From: an uncultured Prevotellaceae bacterium
GTDB lineage: Bacteria > Bacteroidota > Bacteroidia > Bacteroidales > Muribaculaceae
Direction: 5' to 3'
DNA length: 34,226 nt
NCBI GenBank assembly: GCA_947254205.1
Contig: CAMYCE010000009.1
Span: 1-34,226, forward strand
This document shows, piece by piece, positions 23,644 through 32,329 of the stretch (positions within the stretch are counted from its first letter, which is position 1; the number at the start of each line of letters is the position of its first letter). A model generated the notes under the pieces. That model had not been told where the DNA came from. It did not search any database and saw nothing but the letters and a program-made list of their open reading frames with translations. The translations under genes were made by a program, and so were the position numbers.

Positions 23644-24044
23644 GAAAGATAGGGCTTGAAGGCTTCAATCAGTTTTACACCACGGCTGGGCCTGCCGTTT
23701 TCAAGACACACAATGGTGACTGTGGCATGCATCACAGGCTCCTGGCTTGCTTTGTTGAAAATGTCTTGATGAAACAAAAATCTCACCCCCTTCACCTCAA
23801 GCCACAGCCTGCTTTCCATGGTGTCGCCACTCTTGAGCGGAGTTTTATAGGAGGCCTCAATGTGGCTCATCACCGGCACAATGCCAGCTTCGGTCATTTG
23901 CTTGAACGAGAAGCCTGCTTGCTCGCAAAAGCAATGCCTTGTGTATTCGAGATAATGCAGATAGTTGGCATTGTTTACAATACCCTCGGCATCAAGTTCA
24001 TAGTCTCTCACTTTTATGTCGATCGAAAAAATATAGTTTGTCAT
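23640..24044 (-). CDS. YbgC/FadM-type acyl-CoA thioesterase
   Basis: 134 residues from ATG 24044 (MTNYIFSIDIKVRDYELDAE). The upstream ATG at 24071 would lie before the predicted start of transcription. The hotdog fold is seen with the catalytic-region Asp in YELDAEGIVNNANYLHYLEY, typical of 4-hydroxybenzoyl-CoA thioesterase/YbgC proteins. It probably hydrolyses a small acyl-CoA; the substrate is not known. It overlaps dprA by 4 bp. Confidence 0.92.
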   Translation of the reverse strand: MTNYIFSIDIKVRDYELDAEGIVNNANYLHYLEYTRHCFCEQAGFSFKQMTEAGIVPVMSHIEASYKTPLKSGDTMESRLWLEVKGVRFLFHQDIFNKASQEPVMHATVTIVCLENGRPSRGVKLIEAFKPYLS

Positions 24045-24068
24045 TGCATGAAATCTTATTTGGAAAAT

Positions 24069-24076
24069 CAAAGGTA
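24069..24076 (-). promoter_or_regulatory. -7 box of the thioesterase-dprA operon
   Basis: TACCTTTG on the minus strand, about 17 bp before the preferred start; it lies back to back with the divergent promoter at 24086-24116. Confidence 0.55.
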
Positions 24077-24085
24077 CACATTTTC

Positions 24086-24116
24086 TTGCACATTCTCTCT
24101 CTCTTTTGTAATTTTG
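24086..24116 (+). promoter_or_regulatory. Promoter of the C45-hydrolase operon
   Basis: TTG (24086-24088), 20 bp, TAATTTTG (24109-24116). The start near 24123 fixes the ATG at 24146. Confidence 0.75.
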
Positions 24117-24145
24117 ACCTTATTTATAAACAAAGAAGTTTACTC

Positions 24146-25297
24146 ATGAAAAAATATTTATTGCCTCATCTGCTATTCGCTTTTTTCACAGTGTTTTCGC
24201 TTGACGCCTTTGCTTGCACATCGGCTATCGTGTCGGGAAAACTCACCGCCAATGGCAGGCCGCTATTATGGAAAAATCGAGACACCGATGAGCAACACAA
24301 TCGTGTGAAGCGCATTCCTGCCCGTGATGGCAAATTTGAATTTGTTGGCCTTTTCGATGCCAAAGACAGGCAAGACTCGGCGGTGTGGATTGGCTTTAAC
24401 GAGAAAGGCTTTGCCATCATGAACACAGCGTCCTATAATTTAAAAGACGATGATGTGAAAGAGATGGACAAAGAAGGCATCGTGATGCGACTTGCCCTTG
24501 AGCGTTGTGCCACAGTCGATGACTTTGAAGCGATGCTCAACAACATGCCCAAGCCCAGGCGGGTAGAGGCCAATTTTGGAGTGATTGATGCCTTGGGCAA
24601 TGCAGCCTATTTTGAAACCTGCAATAGCGTCTATAAAAAATTTGATGTGAATGATTCTCCATTGGGCATCTTAACTCGCACCAATTATTCTTATAGTGGA
24701 AGGATTGATGAGGGGCTTGGATATATTAGAGAACAAAATGAAATAGAGCTGATTAGACCTCACATATTAAAGAAAGACTTCACTCCGGCTGTGTTTACCG
24801 AAGAGGTGGCAAAAACCTTTTATCATTCTGTTTTGGGGCAAGATTTCACTCACAGTGGAATGCAATGGTTGGTTGACCAAGATTTTATCTCGCGAAGCAT
24901 CACTACTGCCACAACAGTTATTGAGGGAGTTTTGCCGGGTGAAGATGCCTGCCTCACCACTATGTGGGTAGAATTGGGCTATCCACCATGTGCCGAGGTG
25001 AGTGCCGTGTGGCTGGGCGCGAATGGAGTGCCCATAGAACTGCAGGGCAGGGGCGAAAACAATCATGCGCCACAATGTGACGTTGTGAATGAGCGTGAGA
25101 AAGATGTTTTCTCAATTCAACGTGGCAATGGTGCAAAATATGTGAATTTATCGAAATTATATAATGCTCAAAACACGGGCTACTGTCAAGTTTTAATTCC
25201 CAAGAATTTAGAGACCTATAAACGTGGATATGAAGTTTTGCTACAACGTCGTCAAGCATTAGCAACGTCTGCCAAAAATAGAAAAAAGAAGCGATGA
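24146..25297 (+). CDS. Secreted C45/Ntn-type hydrolase (acyltransferase or amidase family)
   Basis: 383 residues from ATG 24146. A signal peptide ends DAFA, so cleavage would expose Cys24 as the N-terminal residue, the expected nucleophile of an Ntn hydrolase (CTSAIVSGKLTANGRPLLWK, with Arg in KNRDTDE). GFAIMNTASYNL and ANFGVIDALGNAAYFET continue the C45 (acyl-CoA:6-APA acyltransferase-like) pattern. It differs from typical Bacteroides bile salt hydrolases, though they share the fold and exported N-terminal Cys. The substrate is an amide, unidentified. It starts a three-gene operon with two small membrane proteins, overlapping the next gene by 4 bp. Confidence 0.87.
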   Translation: MKKYLLPHLLFAFFTVFSLDAFACTSAIVSGKLTANGRPLLWKNRDTDEQHNRVKRIPARDGKFEFVGLFDAKDRQDSAVWIGFNEKGFAIMNTASYNLKDDDVKEMDKEGIVMRLALERCATVDDFEAMLNNMPKPRRVEANFGVIDALGNAAYFETCNSVYKKFDVNDSPLGILTRTNYSYSGRIDEGLGYIREQNEIELIRPHILKKDFTPAVFTEEVAKTFYHSVLGQDFTHSGMQWLVDQDFISRSITTATTVIEGVLPGEDACLTTMWVELGYPPCAEVSAVWLGANGVPIELQGRGENNHAPQCDVVNEREKDVFSIQRGNGAKYVNLSKLYNAQNTGYCQVLIPKNLETYKRGYEVLLQRRQALATSAKNRKKKR

Positions 25298-25677
25298 ATT
25301 GGGCTAATATTTTAATCACGGTTTTCTTGCTCATCGTGTCAAATGCATTCATGACCTTTGCTTGGTATGGGCATTTAAAGTTGCAAAACTCAGGCGTGTC
25401 TTCACATTGGCCTCTCTATATAGTTATTTTGTTTTCGTGGGCGATTGCCTTGTTTGAATATTGCTTTCAAGTTCCTGCCAATCGCATGGGCTATATTGGC
25501 AATGGAGGTGCTTTCACGCTCATGCAGTTGAAGGTTGTGCAAGAGGTGATAACTTTGAGCGTGTTTACCCTATTTGTGACATTGTTTTTCAAGGGAGAAA
25601 CTTTGCACTGGAATCATTTTGTTGCCTTTTTGTTGCTCATTGCAGCTGTTTACTTTGCTTTTTTAGATGTGAAGTAG
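25294..25677 (+). CDS. DUF486 small multidrug/DMT-like membrane protein
   Basis: 127 residues with four predicted helices: ILITVFLLIVSNAFMTFAWY, YIVILFSWAIALFEYCFQV, LKVVQEVITLSVFTLFVTLF and FVAFLLLIAAVYFAFLDV. The motif FQVPANRMGYIGNGGAFTLM between helices 2 and 3 is the DUF486 hallmark. It is related to DMT-superfamily transporters; what it moves is unknown. Its ATG overlaps the previous stop. Confidence 0.92.
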   Translation: MNWANILITVFLLIVSNAFMTFAWYGHLKLQNSGVSSHWPLYIVILFSWAIALFEYCFQVPANRMGYIGNGGAFTLMQLKVVQEVITLSVFTLFVTLFFKGETLHWNHFVAFLLLIAAVYFAFLDVK

Positions 25678-25685
25678 TTTTTTTT

Positions 25686-26150
25686 ATGACCGATATGCAA
25701 TACACTTGTCATGCACCCTCTGGCGACTATGCACGCATCTTGTTTTCCGAATATATGAGCGTTCGTTGGGTTTGGTTTGTGCTACCGTTTGCTTTTTTTT
25801 GTTGCTTAGCCATCTTTGACTTGCGCTTTGTGCTGGTTGCAGCCATGGTGTTATTTGTTGTGATTCCCATGATCATGGCGTTGCTTTACATCAATTTTAT
25901 GCTCACACTCACAACTCGCTGGTCGATAGCGGAAAAGACCATTGAGTCTACCCAAGCGGGCTTGCAACTCACTTTTGACAATGGCTCGCAGCAACTGATT
26001 GCCCCCGATGCCGTGAACCGTTTTTTCACCCGCAATGGTTATTTGTGTTTTGAACTTCGGGAACGTCGTTTTCAATATTTCATAGTCCCCATGAGTGTGT
26101 TTCAAGGCGACGTCAACAAGTTAAACACTTTTGTCGCTCCCTTTTTATGA
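25686..26150 (+). CDS. Small membrane protein with YcxB-like soluble tail
   Basis: 154 residues from ATG 25686, 8 bp after the DUF486 stop. Two hydrophobic helices (WVWFVLPFAFFCCLAIFDL and FVLVAAMVLFVVIPMIMALL) are followed by a beta-rich tail: STQAGLQLTFDNGSQQLIAP, VNRFFTRNGYLCFELRERRF, QYFIVPMSVF. This layout resembles YcxB-like proteins, a match by shape only. It ends convergent with the SPOR gene, 32 bp away. Function is unknown. Confidence 0.75.
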   Translation: MTDMQYTCHAPSGDYARILFSEYMSVRWVWFVLPFAFFCCLAIFDLRFVLVAAMVLFVVIPMIMALLYINFMLTLTTRWSIAEKTIESTQAGLQLTFDNGSQQLIAPDAVNRFFTRNGYLCFELRERRFQYFIVPMSVFQGDVNKLNTFVAPFL

Positions 26151-26182
26151 AAACTGTTGTTTGAAGAAAAGTTTACAGGAGC

Positions 26183-27247
26183 TTAGTCAATGGTCACCCA
26201 AGCATCGCTGTAGTTTTGAGGTAGTGTTTTAGCTTTTTCCATCAGCTTGCCATAGTTGTTGCTACGGTCGATATACACTCTATATTTATTGTTTTTTACC
26301 CTCACCTTTGCTATTTTCTTGATGTCTTGATGAGAGGCAAGATAGGTGTCAACTTGTTGTTGGCTTGTGAGGGTGCTCACCACCAAATAGTATTTTCCGC
26401 CAGTGTTGTTTTTCAGCGTAGCCATGTCGAGCTGGTTGTGTTGAGGAGCTTCCTTCTTAATCGTCGCTTCGGCTTGTTTAGGCTCTTCGGGGAGAGGTTG
26501 ACGTAGTGGCGTTGTTGCTTTGGGGGAGGGAAGGGTAGTTGAGTGATTGGGTTGGGTAGCCTTAGCACCGGGAGAAACTGGTTGGGGCGAAATGTTTGCC
26601 ATGTTCATCGTGGCAAATTGCTGGCTATTGTCGATTATAACAGGAGTTGAAAACACAAACATCAATCCCAGCAATAGAATGATTGAGGTGGCAACCTGAA
26701 TGGCGCGTTGTCCCAACCACCAATCTTGCTTGATTGTAGCAGGCGATGCCGGTTCACGCAATGTTGTCGTTTCTTGTGAAAGGGCTGGTTGCTGCTGGGC
26801 AACAACCAATGATTCCTCCTTGCGATTTGCAAGTGTAATGAAATTGAAGTTGAGCAATCCAAAAAAAGCATCGTTGCTCATTTCATGATAAAATGGCACA
26901 AATTCAGCTTTGCCTTCCTCGCCACATGTGAAAAATCCCAGTCGACCAAAAGGCAACTCCGTTCCTTCTTGAATGAGTTGTCGATACACTGCAACGTTTT
27001 CGTCAATGAGCTTGGTGGCTTCGTTATAGCTAATGCCATGCTTGCGCATCATTGATGTGGCCAGCAACCCGTCACTATGATGAATTGAGCCATTAAAGCC
27101 AATTTTGCGGGTTGGCTTGGCGAAGTATTGCAGGGTAGAATCGGTGTGAGAGGCATTGTATTGTGCAATAAATGCACCCCACCCAGGCACAACAACGCAG
27201 TCGTTGTCTACTACCAAATATTCGATATGCTCAATTATTGAAATCAC
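26183..27247 (-). CDS. HU-CCDC81 and SPOR domain protein
   Basis: 354 residues from a GTG at 27247. Residues 1-130 form the bacterial HU-CCDC81 module (HIEYLVVDNDCVVVPGWGAF, KPTRKIGFNGSIHHSDGLLA). One membrane helix follows (about 183-201, AIQVATSIILLLGLMFVFS), then a Pro/Thr-rich linker, and a SPOR domain (about 285-352: YYLVVSTLTSQQQVDTYLAS ... YRVYIDRSNN). SPOR domains bind denuded glycan at division septa; the N-terminal domain stays in the cytoplasm, so the protein may link the septum to an inner partner. No ATG lies nearby, and the -7 box at 27252-27259 is only 4 bp before the GTG. Confidence 0.9.
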   Translation of the reverse strand: MISIIEHIEYLVVDNDCVVVPGWGAFIAQYNASHTDSTLQYFAKPTRKIGFNGSIHHSDGLLATSMMRKHGISYNEATKLIDENVAVYRQLIQEGTELPFGRLGFFTCGEEGKAEFVPFYHEMSNDAFFGLLNFNFITLANRKEESLVVAQQQPALSQETTTLREPASPATIKQDWWLGQRAIQVATSIILLLGLMFVFSTPVIIDNSQQFATMNMANISPQPVSPGAKATQPNHSTTLPSPKATTPLRQPLPEEPKQAEATIKKEAPQHNQLDMATLKNNTGGKYYLVVSTLTSQQQVDTYLASHQDIKKIAKVRVKNNKYRVYIDRSNNYGKLMEKAKTLPQNYSDAWVTID

Positions 27248-27251
27248 TGAA

Positions 27252-27259
27252 CAAAAGTA
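27252..27259 (-). promoter_or_regulatory. -7 box immediately before the SPOR gene
   Basis: TACTTTTG on the minus strand is 4 bp from the GTG start. If it is used, the mRNA would be leaderless or nearly so. No well-spaced TTG is seen. Confidence 0.4.
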
Positions 27260-27306
27260 CTCTTTTTTTGTTGGATTGAAAAATTTTTTAACACTTATAA
27301 ATCGAC

Positions 27307-28236
27307 CTATTTAATTGCATTTTTAGCTATGTTTTCGTTAACTCCGTGTTCTATAGCCAACTGCACATCTTTTTGGGCCGCCTCATTTTCCCATCTCATT
27401 TTGTTGAGCTTGGCACGCAAGAGATATAGGTATCCATCGTTGGGAGCCATGGTGAGAGCTGTGCCAATGTCGGTTGAGGCATCGTTTAACCTTTTCACCA
27501 TGAGCAAGCAATCGGCACGATTGCCCAGTAGCGATGCAGTGGGGTGCACCTTAATCACATCGTTGAAATATTCAATCGCTTTGTTATAATTGCCCATTCC
27601 CTTGTTGAGATAGGCTTTACCTTGGCTCGACAATGCCGAGTTGGGGTTGTAGCGAAGCATTTCCTCAAATTGTGCATCGGCTCCTTTATAGTCGTTTTGA
27701 GTCAGTGCCATCATGCCCAAATTGTAGCGTGCTTCTTCATTTGATGGCTCAAGTTGCAAAATTTTGTTGTAGTCACTTTTGGCTTTTTCCAAACTATCAA
27801 TTTTCAGGAATAGGGCAGCGCGGTTTTGCAACAGGGCCACTGCATTGGGGGTCATGTCGAGTGCAAGGGTATAGTTCTTCACGGCTTCGGCCAGTTTTCC
27901 CTGATAGCGTTGCAGGGTGGCAAGGTTGGAGATGAGTAGCGAGTTGTTGTGATTAGATGGCTCTTTCACAATAGCTTCTCTAATGAAACTTTCAGCTTTG
28001 CTCCAATCTTCTTTCTTGATATAAACTTGTGCTGAGTCGATGAGTGAAAAGTAAATTGTGGTTGTGTCAATCTCGACGTTGGGGTTGAGTTGTTTTTTTG
28101 GAGGTGAGGACTTTTGAGGAATGTTTTTAGGAATTTTTAGATTTTGCTCGTTGAGCGACGACACAATTTGGGCATGCCCCACATGGCAAGTCACAGAACA
28201 AATAAAGAGGAGAAGAATGAAATATAGAGCCTTCAT
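27307..28236 (-). CDS. Exported TPR repeat protein
   Basis: 309 residues. A signal peptide (MKALYFILLLFICSVTCHVG, cleavage near AQ) is followed by a low-complexity stretch rich in Lys and Pro and then by about six tetratricopeptide repeats from residue 60 onward (LAEAVKNYTLALDMTPNAVA, SDYNKILQLEPSNEEARYNL, ALSSQGKAYLNKGMGNYNKA). TPR arrays bind proteins, probably in the periplasm or at the outer membrane; the partner is unknown. It lies 59 bp upstream of the SPOR gene on the same strand. Confidence 0.88.
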   Translation of the reverse strand: MKALYFILLLFICSVTCHVGHAQIVSSLNEQNLKIPKNIPQKSSPPKKQLNPNVEIDTTTIYFSLIDSAQVYIKKEDWSKAESFIREAIVKEPSNHNNSLLISNLATLQRYQGKLAEAVKNYTLALDMTPNAVALLQNRAALFLKIDSLEKAKSDYNKILQLEPSNEEARYNLGMMALTQNDYKGADAQFEEMLRYNPNSALSSQGKAYLNKGMGNYNKAIEYFNDVIKVHPTASLLGNRADCLLMVKRLNDASTDIGTALTMAPNDGYLYLLRAKLNKMRWENEAAQKDVQLAIEHGVNENIAKNAIK

Positions 28237-28402
28237 TGCGTTTTTTTTGCAAAGTTACAGGTTAAAGTGATAACGATTATTGTGATTAATCAATTTTAGA
28301 TTTATTTTTCTTTTTATTTTCCTTCTTTTTTTATTCTTGAAATGTGCGATTAATGTTTTTTTTCTTGTATTAAATGTTGAAATGCCGTATATTTGCGTAA
28401 AA
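28237..28402. other. Divergent promoter region between the TPR gene and recJ
   Basis: This AT-rich stretch holds the TPR -7 box at 28250-28257 (TAACTTTG, minus strand) and the recJ promoter. I see no gene in it. Confidence 0.6.
28365..28395 (+). promoter_or_regulatory. Promoter of the recJ cluster
   Basis: TTG (28365-28367), 20 bp, TATATTTG (28388-28395), giving a predicted start near 28402. Confidence 0.75.
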
Positions 28403-28639
28403 TATGAGAAGTAGTATTTTTTAGATACACTGTCTTGCTATTTTGAGTTTTTGGAAAAATTGCTTCTCATCTTTGCAACTGCCATTTGAGCCTATTGATC
28501 GGGACTCATGATAAGGTGGTTTTTATTGAGTGGTTTCTCAATCATTAATGATTGAACCCCAAAAAACATATTATCTCCCCTTCTTCGCTACAACGCAAGC
28601 GTGCGTTGCTCCTATTTTGCCAATAAAAAAACAACATAA
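28402..28639 (+). ncRNA. Long structured leader or small RNA upstream of recJ
   Basis: About 238 nt of untranslated RNA. It opens with a hairpin closed by ATGAGAAG (28404-28411) and CTTCTCAT (28463-28470). Further on, ATTGAG/CTCAAT (28525-28530 and 28537-28542) competes with the palindrome TCAATCATTAATGATTGA (28538-28555), and CAACGCA/TGCGTTG forms a stem near 28591-28608. I find no reading frame with a good start. It could be a regulatory leader or an independent RNA such as a 6S-like transcript; neither is proved. Confidence 0.45.
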
Positions 28640-30400
28640 ATGATAAGTAAATGGAATTACTTACCCCTTACATCCGAACAACGCAATATAGCGGCTCAGT
28701 TGGAAAGTCACTTTCCCAACAGTCCTGCTATTGCTCGGCTTTTGGTGCAACGAGGTATGAAGACTTGGGAAGATGTTCAGGAGTTCTTCCGTCCCTCATT
28801 GAACCGAATGCCCGATCCATTCCTGATGAGGGACATGGAGAAGGCTGTAAACAGGCTGAATAAAGCCTTGGGGTCGAAAGAGAAGGTAATGGTCTATGGC
28901 GACTATGATGTAGATGGCACTACAGCTGTTGCACTGGTCTATAAATATCTTCAAAATTATTACTCCAATTTGGTGTACTATGTGCCCACGCGCGATGACG
29001 AGGGCTATGGCATTTCGTTTCAAAGTGTGGACTATGCTGCAAGCATTGGTGTTAAGCTCATCATTGTGCTTGATTGTGGCATCAAGGCTGTCGAAGAAAT
29101 TGCCTATGCCAAGTCAAAAGGCATTGATTTCATTATTTGCGACCATCATGTTCCCGATGATGTGTTGCCCGATGCTGCGGCTATTCTCAATCCAAAACTC
29201 AAAGACGACAAATATCCGTTTAAGGAGTTGTCGGGTTGTGGCGTGGGTTTTAAATTCATGCAAGGTTTTGCCAAGAGTAATGGCATCACCAACTCCTATG
29301 ACCTTGAAAGTTTGCTCGATTTATTGGTGGTGAGTATTGCTGCCGATATTGTGCCTATTGTGGGCGAAAATCGCATTTTAGCCTACTATGGCTTGCGCAG
29401 GCTCAACACCAACCCCAATGTGGGGCTCAAGAGCATCATTAAATTGTGTGGACTCAATAACAAGCAAATCACCATTAGCGACATCATCTTTAAGATTGGC
29501 CCTCGCATCAATGCTTCGGGACGCATGGAGTCGGGCACCGAGTCGGTTGAGTTGCTGGTCACTAAAGATCCTATTGAGGCTTTGAGCATAAGCAAGCGCA
29601 TCGATCAATATAATAAAGACCGCAAAGAGCTCGACCGCCAAATCACCGATGAGGCTAATGTGATTATAGAGAACCATCGCAAGCAAATTCAAGGCAAAAA
29701 ACCAATCGTGATTTATGATCGCAATTGGCACAAGGGTATTATTGGCATTGTGGCTTCGCGTCTTGCCGAGCTTTATTTCAGGCCATCGGTTGTGCTCACT
29801 TTCGACGACAATGGCGTTGCTATTGGCTCGTCGCGATCGGTGCGTGGTTTTGATATTTACACTGCCATCAAGTCGTGTCGCGACTTGCTTGAAAACTTTG
29901 GCGGACACACCAATGCAGTTGGGTTGTCGATAAAAGAAGACAACATTGATGAGTTTAGACGTCGCTTAACGCTCTATGTCGAAGAGCACATTCAGGTTGA
30001 TCAAATCACACCTCAAATTGATGTGGATTGTGAATTAAGCTTTGCCGAAATTAATAACGACTTGTTGAAGTATATGCGACTGCTCAACCCCTATGGACCC
30101 GAGAACACCAAACCCGTGTTTATGACCCGTGGTGTGATTGACGTGGGAACAAGCAAAATTGTGGGCAAAAACATGGAGCACATTAAACTTGAAATCACCG
30201 ATGGCATCTCAGATCGCGTGATGAGTGGCATAGCTTTCAACATGGCCCAATATTTTGATTATATCAAGGAGAAGAAACCATTTGATATTTGCTACACTAT
30301 CGAAGAAACAAAGCGTCGCAATAATAGCTTGGTGCAGTTGCAGATAAAAGGGATTAGAATTCCCAATGACTCCGACGATTCAAGTGAGCAAGGCGCATGA
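28640..30400 (+). CDS. recJ: Single-stranded-DNA-specific exonuclease RecJ
   Basis: 586 residues. The DHH phosphoesterase motifs are VYGDYDVDGTT (Asp88 and Asp90), IIVLDCG and DHH at 168-170. A DHHA1 motif GGHTNAVGLSI and a C-terminal OB-fold region follow. It degrades single-stranded DNA 5' to 3' in recombination and mismatch repair. Its last codons overlap the start of recQ by up to 35 bp, so both are translated from one transcript. Confidence 0.97.
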   Translation: MISKWNYLPLTSEQRNIAAQLESHFPNSPAIARLLVQRGMKTWEDVQEFFRPSLNRMPDPFLMRDMEKAVNRLNKALGSKEKVMVYGDYDVDGTTAVALVYKYLQNYYSNLVYYVPTRDDEGYGISFQSVDYAASIGVKLIIVLDCGIKAVEEIAYAKSKGIDFIICDHHVPDDVLPDAAAILNPKLKDDKYPFKELSGCGVGFKFMQGFAKSNGITNSYDLESLLDLLVVSIAADIVPIVGENRILAYYGLRRLNTNPNVGLKSIIKLCGLNNKQITISDIIFKIGPRINASGRMESGTESVELLVTKDPIEALSISKRIDQYNKDRKELDRQITDEANVIIENHRKQIQGKKPIVIYDRNWHKGIIGIVASRLAELYFRPSVVLTFDDNGVAIGSSRSVRGFDIYTAIKSCRDLLENFGGHTNAVGLSIKEDNIDEFRRRLTLYVEEHIQVDQITPQIDVDCELSFAEINNDLLKYMRLLNPYGPENTKPVFMTRGVIDVGTSKIVGKNMEHIKLEITDGISDRVMSGIAFNMAQYFDYIKEKKPFDICYTIEETKRRNNSLVQLQIKGIRIPNDSDDSSEQGA

Positions 30401-32288
30401 AATATTAAAAAAATACTGGGGTTATGATGAGTTTCGACCATTGCAGGAAGACATCATCAACTCGGTGCTCGCAGGGCATGACACGCTTGGCCTCATGCCC
30501 ACGGGAGGAGGCAAGTCGATAACTTTTCAAGTTCCTGCTCTCATGAACGATGGGTTGGCACTGGTGGTCACGCCCATTATTTCGTTGATGAAAGACCAAG
30601 TCGACAATCTCATTGCCCGACACGTTAAAGCTACTTATCTGCATGCAGGCTTGTCGTTTAGCGAAACGCGTCGCACGATTGAGAAATGCCTCTATGGCAA
30701 TTATAAGTTTCTCTATGTTTCGCCCGAGCGTTTAGGCTCTGAAACTTTTCTCGACCACCTCAAGCACATGCCCATCAATCTCATTGTGGTTGATGAGGCT
30801 CATTGCATCTCGCAATGGGGCTATGATTTTCGCCCATCTTTCCTCAATATTGCACAAGTGCGCCAATATGTGCCCAATGTGCCTATTTTGGCTCTCACTG
30901 CCACTGCAACTCCTGTTGTTGTCGACGACATCATGACTCGTCTTGAGTTTAAAGCTCCCATGGTTTTTAAAAAGAGCTTTTCTCGTCCCAACTTGTCTTA
31001 TATTGTGCGTCGCACTACCGACAAACTCACCGAGTTGATTCACATCGTGAGCTCGGTGCCAGGTTCTGTGATTGTGTATGCTCGCAGTCGCAAACGCACC
31101 AAAGAAGTTGCCGAAGAGTTGTGCCGGCATGGTTTGATTGCCGATTACTACCATGCAGGTCTTGTTGTTGAGGATAAAGAAGCCAAGCAAAACAAGTGGA
31201 AAAGTGGAGAGTTGCGCATCATGGTGGCTACCAATGCCTTTGGCATGGGCATCGATAAGCCCGATGTGAGATTGGTTGTGCACATCGACATGCCCAATTC
31301 GCTCGAAGAATATTATCAAGAGGCAGGTCGAGCAGGTCGTGATGGGAAGAAAGCCTATGTTGTGCTGCTGGTTAAGCCCACCGATAGGCGTTTGTTGCTC
31401 AAGCATGTTGCCGATGCTTTTCCCGAGAAAGATTATATAAAGCGCGTGTATGAGCGAGTTGGAAATTTCTTGCATGTGGCTGTAGGAGAAGGCTACGACA
31501 AAGTGTATGATTTTAATTTCAATCTTTTTTGTCGCACTTTTAAGCTCCCTGTGATAGCCACCCACAATGCTCTCAAGTTGCTCACTCAATCAGGCTATAT
31601 TGAATTTGTCGAAGAAATAGAAACGCAATCGAGGGTCATGATTTTGGTCGACAAGGAGGCTTTGTATCATATCGAGACACCTAATGTGCATGTTGATGCT
31701 GTGTTGCATGCCTTGTTGCGCAGCTACTCAGGCTTGTTTGCCGACTATGTTTTCATCAATGAGGCAGTGATTTCATTCCACTATGGAATTTCAGAGAATG
31801 ATATATATGAAGCTCTTGTTGAGCTCACCCGATTGCACATTTTGCACTATGTGCCTCGCAAGCGCACACCCTATATTTTTTATAGCACATCTCGCGAAGA
31901 ACCACGGTATTTAAAAATACCCAAAGCCGTTTATGAAGAGATGAAAGAGCGCATGGAGGGCAGGGTGAATGCTGTGATCAACTATGCCTATTGCGACGAC
32001 CTGTGTCGTGAAAACCGGTTGCTGCAATACTTTGGTGAAGATGCACAAGAGCCATGCACCCATTGTGATTGGTGCATCGATAGGCGCAAGCGTGAGAGCT
32101 TTGCCGTGCATGATGTGCACGAGGGCATTCTCTATATGGCAGGATTAAAACCACGGCGCATTGAGGAGTTTATTAAAACGCTTTCGTTTCCTCACGACGA
32201 AATATTCAAAGCCATCTCATTTTTGGTAGATGAAGGTTTTTTGGTGCATCTCGACAACGACACCTATCAAGCCCAACAGTCGAAATGA
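30366..32288 (+). CDS. recQ: ATP-dependent DNA helicase RecQ
   Basis: 640 residues from ATG 30366; a GTG at 30384 is possible. Walker A is PTGGGKS (45-51), motif II is DEAH (143-146), and GYDFRPSFLNIA and QEAGRAGRDGKK mark other helicase motifs. The RQC region has four zinc cysteines: YCDDLC, then CTHCDWC. No clear HRDC domain is seen at the C-terminus; the last 80 residues look like a winged-helix segment. RecQ unwinds DNA 3' to 5' and supplies substrate for RecJ, matching the operon context. Confidence 0.96.
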   Translation: MTPTIQVSKAHEILKKYWGYDEFRPLQEDIINSVLAGHDTLGLMPTGGGKSITFQVPALMNDGLALVVTPIISLMKDQVDNLIARHVKATYLHAGLSFSETRRTIEKCLYGNYKFLYVSPERLGSETFLDHLKHMPINLIVVDEAHCISQWGYDFRPSFLNIAQVRQYVPNVPILALTATATPVVVDDIMTRLEFKAPMVFKKSFSRPNLSYIVRRTTDKLTELIHIVSSVPGSVIVYARSRKRTKEVAEELCRHGLIADYYHAGLVVEDKEAKQNKWKSGELRIMVATNAFGMGIDKPDVRLVVHIDMPNSLEEYYQEAGRAGRDGKKAYVVLLVKPTDRRLLLKHVADAFPEKDYIKRVYERVGNFLHVAVGEGYDKVYDFNFNLFCRTFKLPVIATHNALKLLTQSGYIEFVEEIETQSRVMILVDKEALYHIETPNVHVDAVLHALLRSYSGLFADYVFINEAVISFHYGISENDIYEALVELTRLHILHYVPRKRTPYIFYSTSREEPRYLKIPKAVYEEMKERMEGRVNAVINYAYCDDLCRENRLLQYFGEDAQEPCTHCDWCIDRRKRESFAVHDVHEGILYMAGLKPRRIEEFIKTLSFPHDEIFKAISFLVDEGFLVHLDNDTYQAQQSK

Positions 32289-32314
32289 GAAGTGGTTTTT
32301 ATCGACATTTTATG

Positions 32315-32322
32315 TAAATTTG
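32315..32322 (+). promoter_or_regulatory. -7 box immediately before the U32 gene
   Basis: TAAATTTG lies 7 bp before ATG 32330. If active, it would give a leaderless mRNA; otherwise the gene is read from the recJ promoter. Confidence 0.35.
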
Positions 32323-32329
32323 TGATGTG

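Noticed and set aside
23939..24145. N-terminal extension of the C45 hydrolase
   Set aside because: It would cover the divergent promoters and the thioesterase gene, and would hide the signal peptide that begins at 24146.
25461..25685. Upstream extension of the YcxB-like gene
   Set aside because: It is an out-of-frame reading of the DUF486 gene; ATG 25686 fits operon spacing.
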